A stretch of 64,000 nucleotides of DNA from Amblyomma americanum. Lineage: Eukaryota; Arthropoda; Arachnida; Ixodida; Ixodidae. Position numbers and translations under genes: made by a program. The notes under the pieces are model-generated. The model was not told where the DNA came from and made no database searches. It saw only the letters and a program-made list of their open reading frames with translations. Location: positions 545,581,531-545,645,530 of the forward strand of contig NC_135497.1 in assembly GCF_052857255.1 (NCBI RefSeq), given 5' to 3'. Numbering within the stretch: the stretch's first letter is position 1; each line of letters begins with the position of its first letter. Of this stretch, positions 43,816-55,942 are shown piece after piece.

Positions 43816-44036
43816 CTTGTGTTGGCTTGCAGAATCCCAGTGCATGAATGAGCTCTTTGCTTTGTTTTCCTTTTTGGTGCCTGAATGTATTTATACGTGC
43901 AACGTGCCAAATAAATGTCAGTTGTTAGTTCAGCGCTGTGTCATCCGTTTCTTTCTCGGCTCTCTTCTTTGGCTTTCGGCCTTGCGCTGCTTCAAATCAA
44001 ACTATGAATAACCAACTCGCCCATCAGCTTGTGCAT

Positions 44037-44046
44037 TCTCCTTAAT
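44037..44046. repeat. 10-bp target-site duplication, right copy (PLE3)
   Basis: Exact second copy of TCTCCTTAAT. Confidence 0.8.
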
Positions 44047-44329
44047 CGGAACACAAATTTTCGGAACATCATCTAAACGCAACCGAAACTAGACTCGAAA
44101 CCGTTAATTGACTTGCACTCGCAGCACCATTGTGGTACGCATCACTGTCCCTCTCTTCTTCCCAGTTTTTGTCTTTGGACGTTTCCGGTTTTATCGCACA
44201 CTGCCGCCGCATCGCTTGCCTTCTGTCACGGTGCACTTGCAGTTGTGTTCAGCTAGGCTTAAGCGGTTTAAGCCTTACATCTGCTGCTCAGAGTCGTACG
44301 ATGGCAGCGCAGAAGTGACCTCACAATGC

Positions 44330-45182
44330 CTTTAAGTTGGAAAGGAAGATAGAGATAATCAACAAAGTCGATAATGGTTGCTTTAGAAAACCAATGCTGG
44401 TGACGAAGTACGTCGTCCCCAAGAGCAGCCTCACGAGGATACTTCAGGACAAGGATAAGCTGCGGAAGGCTTTCGAGACGTCACGCTTTGGCCCTAAAGA
44501 AAAAACGACAGCGGATGGCGAACCACGAAGATCTGGAGAAATGCCTGGTGGTTTTGTTGTGGAGAGCCCGCAGTGAAAACATTCCGATCAGCGGGCAGAA
44601 GAATTTCTTGTGCAGCTCAGCATCGAAGGTTTCTCATGCAGCAAAGGGTGGTTGACGAGATATAAAGTTCGGAGTGGCATATTGTGCCGTGCAGTTTCAG
44701 GGGAGGCTGCCGCTGCAGACACGACGGCATGCGGGGACTGGCGAGCAAGACGGCTGACCAAAATTCCGAAGGAGTACGAATCAGAGACCATCTATAATGT
44801 AGATGAGACATCACTGTTCTGCAAATTACTACCCTCAAAATCCTTGTTATCAAAGGAGAGAAATGCACCGATGGGGAAGCTGAGTGAGGACAGGTTGACC
44901 ATCCTGATTGCGGCCAACATGACGGGAAGCAGCAAATTGAAGCCGCTAGTGATAGAGATATCGAAGCACCTTTTCTGCTTCAAAAATGCCGCAGCCTTGC
45001 CCGTTTCTTATCAGGCGAACGGCAGGGCGTGGATGACGCGGTCCATTTTCAGGGAATGGATTTATTTTTCGCGAGAGAAGAGGAAAGTGTTATTCCTCGT
45101 CAAGAACTGCCCTTGACATGGAACTGTGCAGGGCCTGTTCTGAAGTCCATACAGTTGGAATTTCTGCCAGCAAACACCACAG
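44330..45182 (+). pseudogene. Tigger transposase, T-C copy, truncated
   Basis: Best preserved of the three Tigger copies in its middle. The frame 44,610-45,116 has FSCSKGWLTRYKVRSGILCR (end of the CENP-B-like DNA-binding region), YNVDETSLFCKLLPSKS (first catalytic Asp), AANMTGSSKLKPLVIEI and REKRKVLFLVKNCP. Lys again stands where the second Asp is expected, and a TGA follows immediately. The copy ends within PANTTGLLQPC: the third Asp and everything after it are missing, replaced by an inverted copy of the preceding bases. The N-terminal part at 44,337-44,576 is in another frame. Confidence 0.8.
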
Positions 45183-45212
45183 GGCTGCTGCAGCCTTGTG
45201 GTGTTTGCTGGC
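45165..45212. repeat. hairpin at the Tigger break point
   Basis: TGCCAGCAAACACCAC is followed after a short loop by its reverse complement GTGGTGTTTGCTGGCA. The left half is normal Tigger coding (LPANTT); the right half is an inverted duplicate in place of the LQPIDQG region. Confidence 0.8.
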
Positions 45213-45384
45213 ACTCTATCCTGTGACGTCATAAGAGTGCACCAAGTTTGAATGCGAAGGCGGAAAAAACCTTTTGAACTTCGAATCCAAATTTCTTTTA
45301 AATAAATGCACCTTCCGCTCTCAGGCAAGTGGCAACAAAGCCATGAAATGCCAGACTATCAGATTTTGCTAACAAAAAAAAATT

Positions 45385-45600
45385 TATAGAGTTCTCACTG
45401 CCCCTATAACGTCCTGAAGCGGCTCGAGCTATGAGGAACGCTGTAGTGAAGGGCTCTGGAAATTTCAACCACCTGGGGTTTTTTCGCCTCCGTGGAAATT
45501 CAACCCGAAATTCAACCACAGTGACCGGGATCAAATCCGCGTCTTTTTCGGGTCAGCAGCCGAGCACCATGAGCAATGAGCCACCGCGGCAGCTGAATTA
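45385..45600 (-). mobile_element. diverged tRNA-SINE, reverse
   Basis: The reverse-strand SINE signature appears in order: CCTATAACGTCCTGAAGCGG, GTAGTGAAGGGCTCTGGAAA, ACCACCTGGGGTT, GGGATCAAATCCGCGTC (B-box side) and GAGCCACCGCGGCAGC. More diverged than the copies at 20,689 and 42,213. Confidence 0.75.
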
Positions 45601-46984
45601 GGGCTGCATCTACATAGAAATACAATGGTTTGGCTAAGTGCAGCAGGTGCAGAATTATGAGTCAAAGAAAGGCTGATACATCATGGAGCACTTATTTTTT
45701 ACTGAAGTGCAAGAAAGAAAATGCTATGCCTGCACTAGTTCTTTCTGTAGTTCTGGGTGGTCAATTCTCATCAAACTGAACTAAACCTATAGACTGTTCT
45801 CAAGCGCAATGAGGAGCAAAGTGCAGGTGTGCGGAGGAAGGGACTTGTCCTCTTCTCGCTGGCTTGTGCAACAGCCCTGACTACGGCACACTGGGCTGGA
45901 AAACCAGGCATTACTGTGATAGCGTTAAGGCTCCCATTGTGCAGAAATCCAGCATCGTCAGTGCTGTAACTGAAAAAGCAGCTGGCCCACCTGCCACCTA
46001 GGTCACGTGACCTAGTGATGTCATCACAAATTGCCCACCATGGCAGGTGGCACTTGAATTAATGACTGGTCGTCAGTGGTTGCTCAGGGTCCGACAAGCT
46101 GCACTGGCAGCTGTGTTTGAAACGGCGACCTTCCAGGGCAGTGGCACATCGCTTCACTGCTGCACCTATGCACCGGAAGTGGTTTGAGGACTCCCACGAT
46201 ATATGAACATAAAATAGAGAATGACTGTGCTGCGAAGCAATATGCAAAGAGGACCCCTGGCCGCTGAAGGAACTCATTAATGCTATCGCGTCTCACCTTT
46301 AAGGCGGAGCTTAAGAGTTCCTTCAAGCTTTATTGTAGATTTAACTACATTGGAATGGAGCATTATTTTTTGGAAGAATGCATGCAGTGCACATAAACCT
46401 TGGCTAAAATTGCTTTTTCATTTTTGTTAGAAATTGGTAAAAGAAAACACAAAGGTGCGTACTACGCCATATCTCGTGACTTCCCTACTCTTCTTAGGGT
46501 TTAGATATGTGCCATGCACAGGCATAATGTGGCAGCTTTCATCAGATATTGTCACATAGTAGTTAGTTTAAAAAATTTTAAATAACTGCATTTCTGTTGG
46601 AATGCATAACTGCAGAAATGTATTCCAATCGACTTCTGCACTTACATTCTATCGAGGCTATCGTCTCATACTGCTTCAGCTTGACCTTAATTTCAATTTG
46701 GTGAATCTACAGAACAAAAAAAAACTACATTTCCTAACTTTTTTGTTTTTTCTAAGTGAATGGAAATAAACGAAAGTTCAAGGAAAAGCCCTTTTTCTCA
46801 CAGGCAAATTTTAGGCTTATAATGTGCCTTTTCTTACTGCTATAGTCCCTCTCACAAGATAGTTTGCAGCGCTGGGAAAGGTACAGTTCTGTCATCCAAT
46901 GAGGCGCAAAGAAAACAAACAGTCGCTCAAATATATGTGAACTGTTTATAATCTTTTTTAAACAAACATTGAAGTAATGAAAAA
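45601..46984. other. no gene seen; one perfect E-box palindrome
   Basis: Mixed-composition DNA without convincing frames. The 18-bp palindrome CTAGGTCACGTGACCTAG lies at 45,998-46,015. The stretch CAGGTGGCACTTGAATTAATG near 46,045 resembles the CAGTTAAATTAATGG segment of the ~10 kb unit (2,145; 25,340; 38,222), which may mean an older diverged copy. Confidence 0.35.
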
Positions 46985-47182
46985 GGTAGTTCAGGATGGT
47001 GTTTTGAGAGTACAGCGAGCCATTTGTTCACTGGCTAAATTATCAGAGAAAGTCCTCAGAAACACAGCACTGGAGAGGCCTGCCCCATCATTTGTAAACA
47101 AGGCGTCCGCCAAGTTTCGCAGTGTCTCATGTGCGCAGAAGCTGGACACTAGTGCTATTTCCTTCCTTGGGATGGAGCCATC
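46985..47182 (-). CDS. candidate terminal exon, unknown gene
   Basis: A pyrimidine-rich acceptor (CCATGCCCTCTCCCCAG) precedes an open minus-strand frame YDGSIPRKEIALVSSF, CAHETLRNLADALFTNDGAG, LSSAVFLRTFSDNLASEQMA, ending RCTLKTPS and a stop. AT-rich DNA follows as a 3' untranslated region might. The opposite strand is open too (46,977-47,234). No family recognised; its neighbours give no clue. Confidence 0.3.
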
Positions 47183-47234
47183 GTACTGGGGAGAGGGCAT
47201 GGATGAACACATTATGCAGCGCCCGCTGTTCTGA

Positions 47235-49378
<2,144 letters not shown>

Positions 49379-49460
49379 CACTTCGGAGGCACAGGTGGCC
49401 CTTTGTGGAACCAGATCACACCTGCATCTCCCATGCGCATTTGATTTCAACAACTAGCAG

Positions 49461-51817
49461 ATGAATTTTTCCCACTCACCAGAGGGTGCCACATCTTGTG
49501 AAAAAGGCCTTATGTCACATAGGATGCATAACAGATTAGGGATAATGAGCATAGATGAACATGGTTCCAGAAGTCTAGGTAGTGACCAGAAATGTATGAA
49601 GTTGAGTTTCAGAAGAGAAACCAGTGTAGGACTGAAGCGAGATGAACAATCAGAGGGTAATTTTTACTCAGAAAAGCAATTGTAAGCAGCAGCCAAACTG
49701 AGAAAGTAATTTTTGAGGATAATGAAACAGAATGCACTTATACCAAATTAACTCGATTACTTGAGCTAGAGCTCGCTAAGGTGCGAGTCAAGCCAAAAGG
49801 GAAAAGACGCAAGCCCAAGAGTTGGCGGGATGAGGTGGTCAAGAAGGCGATAGAGAAACGTCAGGAAGTGTCCAGCGAACACATATATTCCAAGAAGAGG
49901 GGGGAACCAGAAGCTGAAGTAGACAGAAAATGGGTAACCTTCATAAAGTGTAGAAGGGAAGCATCCTATTTGATTAATGAGATAATTAGCAGAAAGGGTG
50001 CCTAATGAATGCCAAAAGTTAATAAAAAGGATAGAAAAGCAGCTCAGAAATTCTGCAAACATCTAAATACAATGAGTAATAAGACTAGGATAGAGTAAAG
50101 GTTTATTGTTAAAGATCAGGGTATTCAACTAGAAGGGGATAAAGCAATGAAACACACAGGAACAAGGATGACAGAAAAATTTATAGAAAGGAATGTTGCA
50201 CATAATTTACCGAACAAGGATAAACCAGTAACTGCAATTGCTCCTTTTGAGCAAAGAGAGTGGGAAAGGGCAGAGAAGTTTCCTAGTGGCACGTCGACAG
50301 GACCAGAAGGTATTACGATTATGTTAATAAAGAAGCTAGGACCAAAATCCAACCAAACATTAATAGAGGTTGTGAACAAAATTATAGTGGATGGCAAAGC
50401 CCCCGATGAATGGCAATTAAGTAGAATGAACATGACATATAAGGGAAAGAGGGACAAAGATGACACAAGCAATTACCGTCCCACAACAGTGACATCTGTG
50501 GTTTGCAGGGTGGAGATGCAGATTATGAAGAACAGACTGCAGACTTGGGTAGAGAACGATGAGGTGCTAGCGGAGCTACAAAATGGGTTCCGGAAACAAA
50601 AAAGGTCGGAGGACAATCTGTTTTCATTAGCGCAGTGTATAGAAATTGCTGAAAAGGAACACAGGCCCCTATTGCTAGTATTTCTGGATATTAGGGGAGC
50701 CTACGACAGCATTATTCACGGGGATTTGTGGGACATACTGGGTACACTGGATGAGGAAGATGTAGTAAAAGATATATATAAAGGTAACAGAGTGCTTATA
50801 GAAAGAGGAAAAAATGTATCCGGGCCTATAGATATAGAGCGGGGGCTTAGGCAAGGATGTCCTCTGTCTCCTTTGTTGTTCATGCTGTACCTGCAATTGT
50901 TAAAGACCAAACTAGAGAGCATCGGAGTGGGTTTCGACCTTTCTTTTTTCAAGCAACAAGAATGGATTAAACAGTCATTACCGGGACTAATGCACGTGGA
51001 TGATATAGTGTTAATGGCTGACAACGAGGAAGATCTGCAGAAGCTGATAGACATAAGTGGTACAGAGGGAGATAGATTAGGTTTCATGTATAGTAAGGAA
51101 AAATCTGCAGTCATGACATTTAATGAAGAGGGCGGCGAGCATAGAATACAGGAGTTCACGCTAGAAGTTGTGGATCAGTACAAGTATCTTCGGGTGTGGA
51201 TAAATAACGGTGTCGAGTATCGGACAGATCATGGAAAATATGTAATGAATAACTAGTAGGAATGCAGCTGTCATGAAAAATAGGGCTCTGTGGAATTACA
51301 ATAGGTATGACGTGGTAAAAGGGATCTGCAAAGGGGTGATGGTTCTTAGCCTGACTTTCGGTAAAGCGGTCCTGTGCATGAGACCAGATGTTCAAGAAAA
51401 GTTAGAAATCAAACAACGCGGCGTAGGGAAGCTAGCTTTGGGAGCACATGGCAATACACGAAATCAGGGGGTATAGGGTGATATGCGATGGGCGTCGTTC
51501 GAGAGCAGAGAACCTAGCAGTAAGATAGCATTTGAGGAGATTGAGAAAAATTGGGGGAAAAACAGTGGGATTGGAAAGTTTTCAGATTCCTGTACATAAG
51601 GAATGTTTACATAAAATGGAGAAAGAAAACTAGAAAAATGACAAACAAATATCTGGATAGCAGTCGGGGGGGGGGCAAATCAGCAATTATCGATTAAGAA
51701 AAAGTTTAAAGAAACAGAGAGAGCTCTGCAGAAAACAGGGATGCTGATGAAGTCTGCACTGGGAACATAGAAGATCTTTAAGCAGGAAATTTCAAAAAAA
51801 ATATCTGACAATTGTAG
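49461..51817 (+). pseudogene. LINE endonuclease remnant, linker and reverse transcriptase
   Basis: The frame 49,461-49,685 ends the endonuclease with IDEHGSRSLGSDQKCMKLSF; the conserved Ser-Asp-His of apurinic-type endonucleases reads SDQ. The linker KSWRDEVVKKAIEKRQEVSS is at 49,781-50,005. The reverse transcriptase (50,147-51,256) has STGPEGITIMLIK, FLDIRGAYDSIIH (first Asp), GLRQGCPLSPLLF and MHVDDIVLMA (catalytic pair). A 2-bp deletion compared with the second LINE copy creates the stop after YVMNN. Further frame breaks and a TAG follow. The C-terminal zinc motif lies after the insertions, where GASGEEEETAEHLILFC has lost its first cysteine pair. Clade: CR1, Jockey or I-like, not resolved. 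Confidence 0.85.
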
Positions 51818-51835
51818 CCCAGGTGAAAATCGTCA

Positions 51836-52150
51836 ACTGGAAATTCAATCTGGTGTAACTGGTTTCAACTGTGAGTAACTGGTCCCAGTTGGATACTAAC
51901 TGGTCCCAGTTGGAAACCAGTTGGAGGCCAACTGGTACCAGTTGGAAGCCAAGTGGTTCCACTTGGAAACCCAGATGGAGCCCAACTGGTCCCAGTTGGG
52001 GACCAAGTGGGAGGCAATTGGTCAAGTTTTCCACCAACAGGGAAACATCAATTCCCAGTTGAGAGCCAAGCAGTGGGAACTGGGGACCAACTGGGAAGTA
52101 AGTGGTTCCATTTGTGGGTCAAGTGGGAAGCAAAAATTCCCAATTGAGGG
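51836..52150. repeat. palindromic minisatellite, left arm of transposon A
   Basis: Repeated AACTGGTCCCAGTTGG and variants (AACTGGTACCAGTTGG, AAGTGGTTCCACTTGG), roughly 15-30 bp apart. Each unit is itself an inverted repeat. Confidence 0.85.
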
Positions 52151-52898
52151 CGAACAGGGCAGAACTGGTCGTGGGTTAAAACCAAATGGTAAGTTTTTTT
52201 TTACTGCTTGGAGGGAAGTCGAGAAGGAAATAAATGGTGCTGCGGATCAGCACATTGCAGTCATTAGGCACAGAAGTGAACGTAATGCGAAATTAGATAG
52301 AAACTGGTTTATTGGCGAACATAATTCCGATTGCATTGTGTGCACTTCACGTGAAAACGCCCATAGGCGCTCTCGTGGCGAATACCACCACTTCCCTCAA
52401 AACGTGTCGACACGCATATGCTGCGAAAATATCGTGTGCACGCATTACTGCTTAATTTTGTTTTATTAAGCCTGTTCTCTTTCTGTCTCAACCCGTTCTG
52501 ACATAGGCATTTCGGACATGGTAACATTATATATATTTATTCATTTATCTATAACTGCCGAACCATCCCAAAACGAACTTCCAAGACCGTGACTTTCGCG
52601 ACATGCCGTGTCTTCCGCTATCAGCGGACCGGGTACGGGTGTAATTCTCTACGCCGCCATCGCGTTGACGTTCCTAACGTATTTCGTCAATAATAGCACA
52701 AACTGTGCATGACAGTTACAGCTATGAGAAAAGTAATTCGTTACAATTTAAAATTATTAACTTAATTTTTATGCTAGTGAAAACAGAGTAGTAAGTAAAA
52801 AAAAGTTGCCGAAACAAGCGTCAGTTTCGCACACGCCGTCTGTGCTAGGGTAGCCATTGCGGCAATGGGCGCGCGGATGGCGTGTGCAATTTCTCATC

Positions 52899-53508
52899 AT
52901 GTTTCGCGGGAACGTTGTGTTTGAAGAACCTCGACATAGAATTAATTTTCCGCATACTATTGTTGGCGAGATTGTTAAGCGGTTCTTTCCTTGATGGTGC
53001 TGAAGGAAGAGAGTTTGATCGCTTTGACTACTCGGCGAAGTGGACCCGTCAATACCAATTAGGACTACAAGTCGTTTTCACCGGAAGGAATCATGCCCTT
53101 TTCAGGTGCGTACTGAGTTCGCTCATTTAAGTGTATTTTATGCTATTTTTGCGTTCGTAATAAAAAAATTATAACGCATTTAGTGGCACGTTATGTTCTT
53201 ACGTTCACTCGTTTGGCTGTTTTTCCAAACTCGCTTCTCATTGAAACAAAGGCTAGTGATGTATGCAACTGATCTCTACTATACGAGAAGTGGGCATGCG
53301 TTCGGATCGTGTGCCGAAGTGCGTGTGGAAGCGAACTCCGCTCAGCACGAATGCGTCTTAATGCTGCAGAGAGCAGCCCTGGACGCCTCATAGACTTGCG
53401 TGGGTAAAGAGCGCAAATTTTATTCTCTTGTTTGTAGCCTATAAAAAAAACTATTATGTTTTGTTTTGCAGCAACCCCGACCTATTGGGCTTGGGAGAAG
53501 AGTATTAA
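52899..53508 (+). CDS. candidate small two-exon gene inside transposon A
   Basis: An ATG at 52,899 opens MFRGNVVFEEPRHRINFPHT, IVGEIVKRFF, which shifts frame near 52,990 into EGREFDRFDYSAKWTRQY, QLGLQVVFTGRNHALF. A donor AG|GTGCGT (53,106/53,107) pairs with an acceptor TTGTTTTGCAG (to 53,471). The join reads in frame FSNPDLLGLGEEY and a stop at 53,506-53,508. The second exon is short, but the phase match is good. No known domain seen. It could be a transposon accessory protein, a captured host gene fragment or chance. Confidence 0.35.
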
Positions 53509-53754
53509 TACCACCGCAGCTGTCTTAAAACATGATGAACGGGCTCAGCGAGAAGATTCAAGATTCAGTGAAGGTGCAAAGGGCAATAAACATTGACGCA
53601 CTAAAAACTTATCATCAGTGTTTTGAACTCCTGTGACGACCATGTACACTCGCTTACTCAAATGTATTTCAGCTAGCTAGAGTGCTTGGACGTCCCGACG
53701 CTCCCGTGGAGACGTCTGCGAATGGTCTGCATTAGGGCCCCGCCGCATCTGGGA

Positions 53755-53916
53755 TTGCAACGGGTCCCAGATGCATCTGGGATTTAAATGGGTTCCAGTT
53801 GCATCTGGGATTGCAACTGGTTCCAGATGCAACTGGCCCCAGTTGCAACTGGAAATCTGTTCCTTAAACCAGATGGACTGGGACCCGTTAGAAACCAGTT
53901 GGAAACCAGTTAGAAA
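53755..53916. repeat. palindromic minisatellite, right arm of transposon A
   Basis: Variants of ATGCATCTGGGATTGCAACTGG and CCCAGTTGCAACTGG, then GAAACCAGTTGGAAACCAG, up to the right terminus. Confidence 0.8.
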
Positions 53917-53978
53917 TTTTCACCTGGGAGAGGAAGCTCTTTGTTGTTCGAGGCCAGCAAGGGAGTTTTGCAGACTAA

Positions 53979-55942
53979 TACCCCTGTCACACGGACGCTG
54001 TAAAGGTAATTTGAACTAATGCTCCATTACTCTAAGGTCGAACGTGCGCTGCCACACGGACGCGCCAAAGGACACCTAGCTCAAAGGAGCTTCGAAACAA
54101 GGCAGCTCGAGTTCGTCCTTTGAGGCTTCAAGGGAGTACTCTCTCTCCCAGCGAGTTAACAGCAAAAATATATTGAGAAAAGAGGCGTTCAATTTTCATT
54201 TTATAATTTCACTTCATAAGATTAGTGGTGTTTTAAAATATAAGATCATTTGTTTTCTGGCAGTCTCACCACGCCATACTCTCGTTCCAGATATACGAGC
54301 GTCACGGTAGCCACGGTAAATATGCCGCCATGTCGGCGATGTTGTGTGTTGTTATTAGCGAGTAGCGACGGACAGCAGCTCGTCACATCTGCGGTGCTGT
54401 TGCCACAAGACTCAGGTCGCCACTGCTCGCCCACGATTATCGCACGTCGAAACCGCAGTGCTCATTCTTTTATACAGTTTCGTGCTTTTTTTTGTGTGTG
54501 TGTGTATGTGCGTCGACAAAATGAGTGGCGGTGAACCTGCGGCGTCTGGAAGTGCCGAACGAAGCTGAGCCGAGATAGACTGAGCGAGTTGGGATCAGTG
54601 TAGCCAGCACTGTGATGTTATGCTCTGTACTTGGAAAATCATGTCATATCGTAGTTAAAATTGCGTTGCTTTAAAATAATACGGTTATAAAACTAATTTA
54701 CTAAAAAAAAATATGACATTTCTGTATTTACATGTGCAGTGAGGTTTGCAATTTTAATAACGCTTTTCGCCGATGAGGGCGCTAAAAACTTCTTCCGAAG
54801 TTTTCGTGCTAAAAGTAGTGAATGAGTACAAATATCTTGGGGTGTGGATAAATAACAGTGTTGAGTATCTGACAGAGCATGAAAAATATGTAATGAATAA
54901 AGCTAGTAGGAATGCAGCTGCCATGAAAAATAGTACACTGTGGAATTACAATAGGTACGAGGTGGTAAGAGGGATCTGGAAAGGGGTGATGGTCCCTAGC
55001 CTGACCTTCGGTAATGCGGTCCTGTGTATGAGGCCAGATGTTCAAGCAAGGCTGGAAATTAGGCAACGGGGAGTAGGAAGGTTAGCTTTGGGAGCACATG
55101 GCAATACACCAAATCAGGGGGTACAGGGTGATATGGGATGGGCGTCTTTCGAGAGCAGAGAGGCCAGCAGTAAGATAGCATTTGAGGAATGATTGAGAAA
55201 GATGGAAGAAAAGCAGTGGGCTGGGAAAGTTTTCAGATACCTGTATATAAAGAATGTTGACACGAAATGGAGAAAGCGAACTAGAAAATTGACAAGCAAA
55301 TATCTGGACAGCAGTAAGGGGGCAAATCAGCAATTATCGGTTAAGAAAAAGGTTAAAGAAACAGAAAGAGCTTTGTGGAAAACAGGGATGCTGACGAAAT
55401 CGGCACTGGAAACATACCGGACCTTTAAACAGGAAATTGTCAAAGAAAATATCTATGATAATTTTAGGGGAAGTTCTTTGTTGTTTGAGGCCAGGACTAG
55501 ATTTTTGCGGACTAAGACGTATAGAGTCAGGTACCAGGAGATAGACACTTCGTGCATTGCGTGCGGAGAGGAGGAGGAAACGGCTGAACACTTGATACTT
55601 TTCTGTAAAGGCTTTCACCCTAGAGTGGAAAGCAGCGGGGCTGACTTACCCAAGGCATAGGGGTTTAGGGATAGTGAAGGGAAAGTGGATTTTAAGAGGT
55701 TAGAAGTAACCAAGCGAAGGTTATCTGATTGGTGGCTCAAAGCAAGACAGGAGTAAAAATTCACAAGACATGGCTAGGTGGCTTGAGCCACCGCCCGATG
55801 TAAAGGGTTCAGCCGTATCCATCCATCCAAGGTCGTTCCGCGACCGTGTAGCACGGACGAACTCCCTTGAAGTAGAGCTCCTTTGAGAGCATGAAGGAGC
55901 ATTAGTTCAAAGTGCCTTTATAGTGCCCATGTGACCGGGGTA
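53979..55942. mobile_element. DNA transposon B: 47-bp inverted repeats, TAA duplication
   Basis: The left end TACCCCTGTCACACGGACGC and the right end (complement TACCCCGGTCACATGGGCAC) pair over about 47 bp, both finishing in GAACTAATGCTCC. TAA flanks both sides (53,976-53,978; 55,943-55,945), and the LINE reads through when it is removed. A 3-bp TWA duplication fits PIF/Harbinger; this is inference from the duplication length only. Near 54,520 an ATG opens MSGGEPAASGSAERS and then stops. The second LINE copy is nested in it. Confidence 0.75.
54795..55829 (+). pseudogene. second LINE copy, 3' fragment nested in transposon B
   Basis: Begins within the reverse transcriptase C-terminal region (VVNEYKYLGVWINNSVEYLT) and runs through SLTFGNAVLCMRPDVQ and LGAHGNTPNQGVQGDMGW to a TGA near 55,191. 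It resumes in the next frame (55,193-55,660) with the C-terminal zinc motif CIACGEEEETAEHLILFC (CCHC type). The 3' end is a TATCCATCCATCCA tail, typical of LINEs with short tandem tails. It lacks the catalytic region, so it is a dead 5'-truncated insertion. It supplies the undisrupted sequence against which the first LINE's insertions were located. Confidence 0.85.

Larger units (their letters stand above)
39444..44036. mobile_element. PLE3: head-to-head PLE palindrome, near full-length arms
   Basis: The left arm (39,446-41,628) is on the minus strand and the right arm (41,681-44,003) on the plus strand, around a 52-bp unpaired centre. Here the extension is on the right (44,004-44,036); its complement reads GGGCGAGTTGGTTATTCAT, the same core as the left extensions of PLE1, PLE2 and the 141-bp copy, so the insertion is in the opposite orientation. 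The arms have diverged: a 65-bp insertion in the left arm, and a SINE, a 12-bp deletion and a stop in the right. It is older than PLE2. Confidence 0.9.
26777..44257. repeat. tandem segmental duplication, unit B
   Basis: Second copy of the unit, carrying PLE2 and PLE3 as private insertions. A third unit begins at 44,258 with the same CTTAAGCGGTTTAAGCC. Its last ~5 kb before the Tigger matches unit 0 (1,600-4,187) as well. Confidence 0.85.
39330..45182 (+). mobile_element. Tigger T-C, split by PLE3 and 3'-truncated
   Basis: The left terminus CAGTAGAACCTCGCTAAACG at 39,330 follows TA. PLE3 interrupts it from 39,444 to 44,036. It resumes at 44,047 and runs to about 45,182, where an inverted duplication replaces the rest. 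Removing PLE3 restores collinearity with 26,442-27,720. Confidence 0.85.
51818..53929. mobile_element. DNA transposon A: CCCAGGTGAAAAT termini with minisatellite arms
   Basis: 13-bp perfect inverted termini CCCAGGTGAAAAT and ATTTTCACCTGGG; allowing three mismatches they extend to about 23 bp (ending AACTGG). It interrupts the LINE between ATTGTAG and AGAGGAAGC, compatible with a 2-bp AG duplication. Both subterminal regions are arrays of CCAACTGG/CCAGTTGG palindromic units. The centre (about 52,200-53,740) is non-repetitive and has a possible small spliced gene. No transposase motif recognised, so the superfamily is unassigned. Confidence 0.75.

Noticed and set aside
51836..52150. CRISPR-like array from regularly spaced palindromes
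   Set aside because: Units are variable, spacers are not unique, no cas genes, eukaryotic context; a minisatellite in a transposon.
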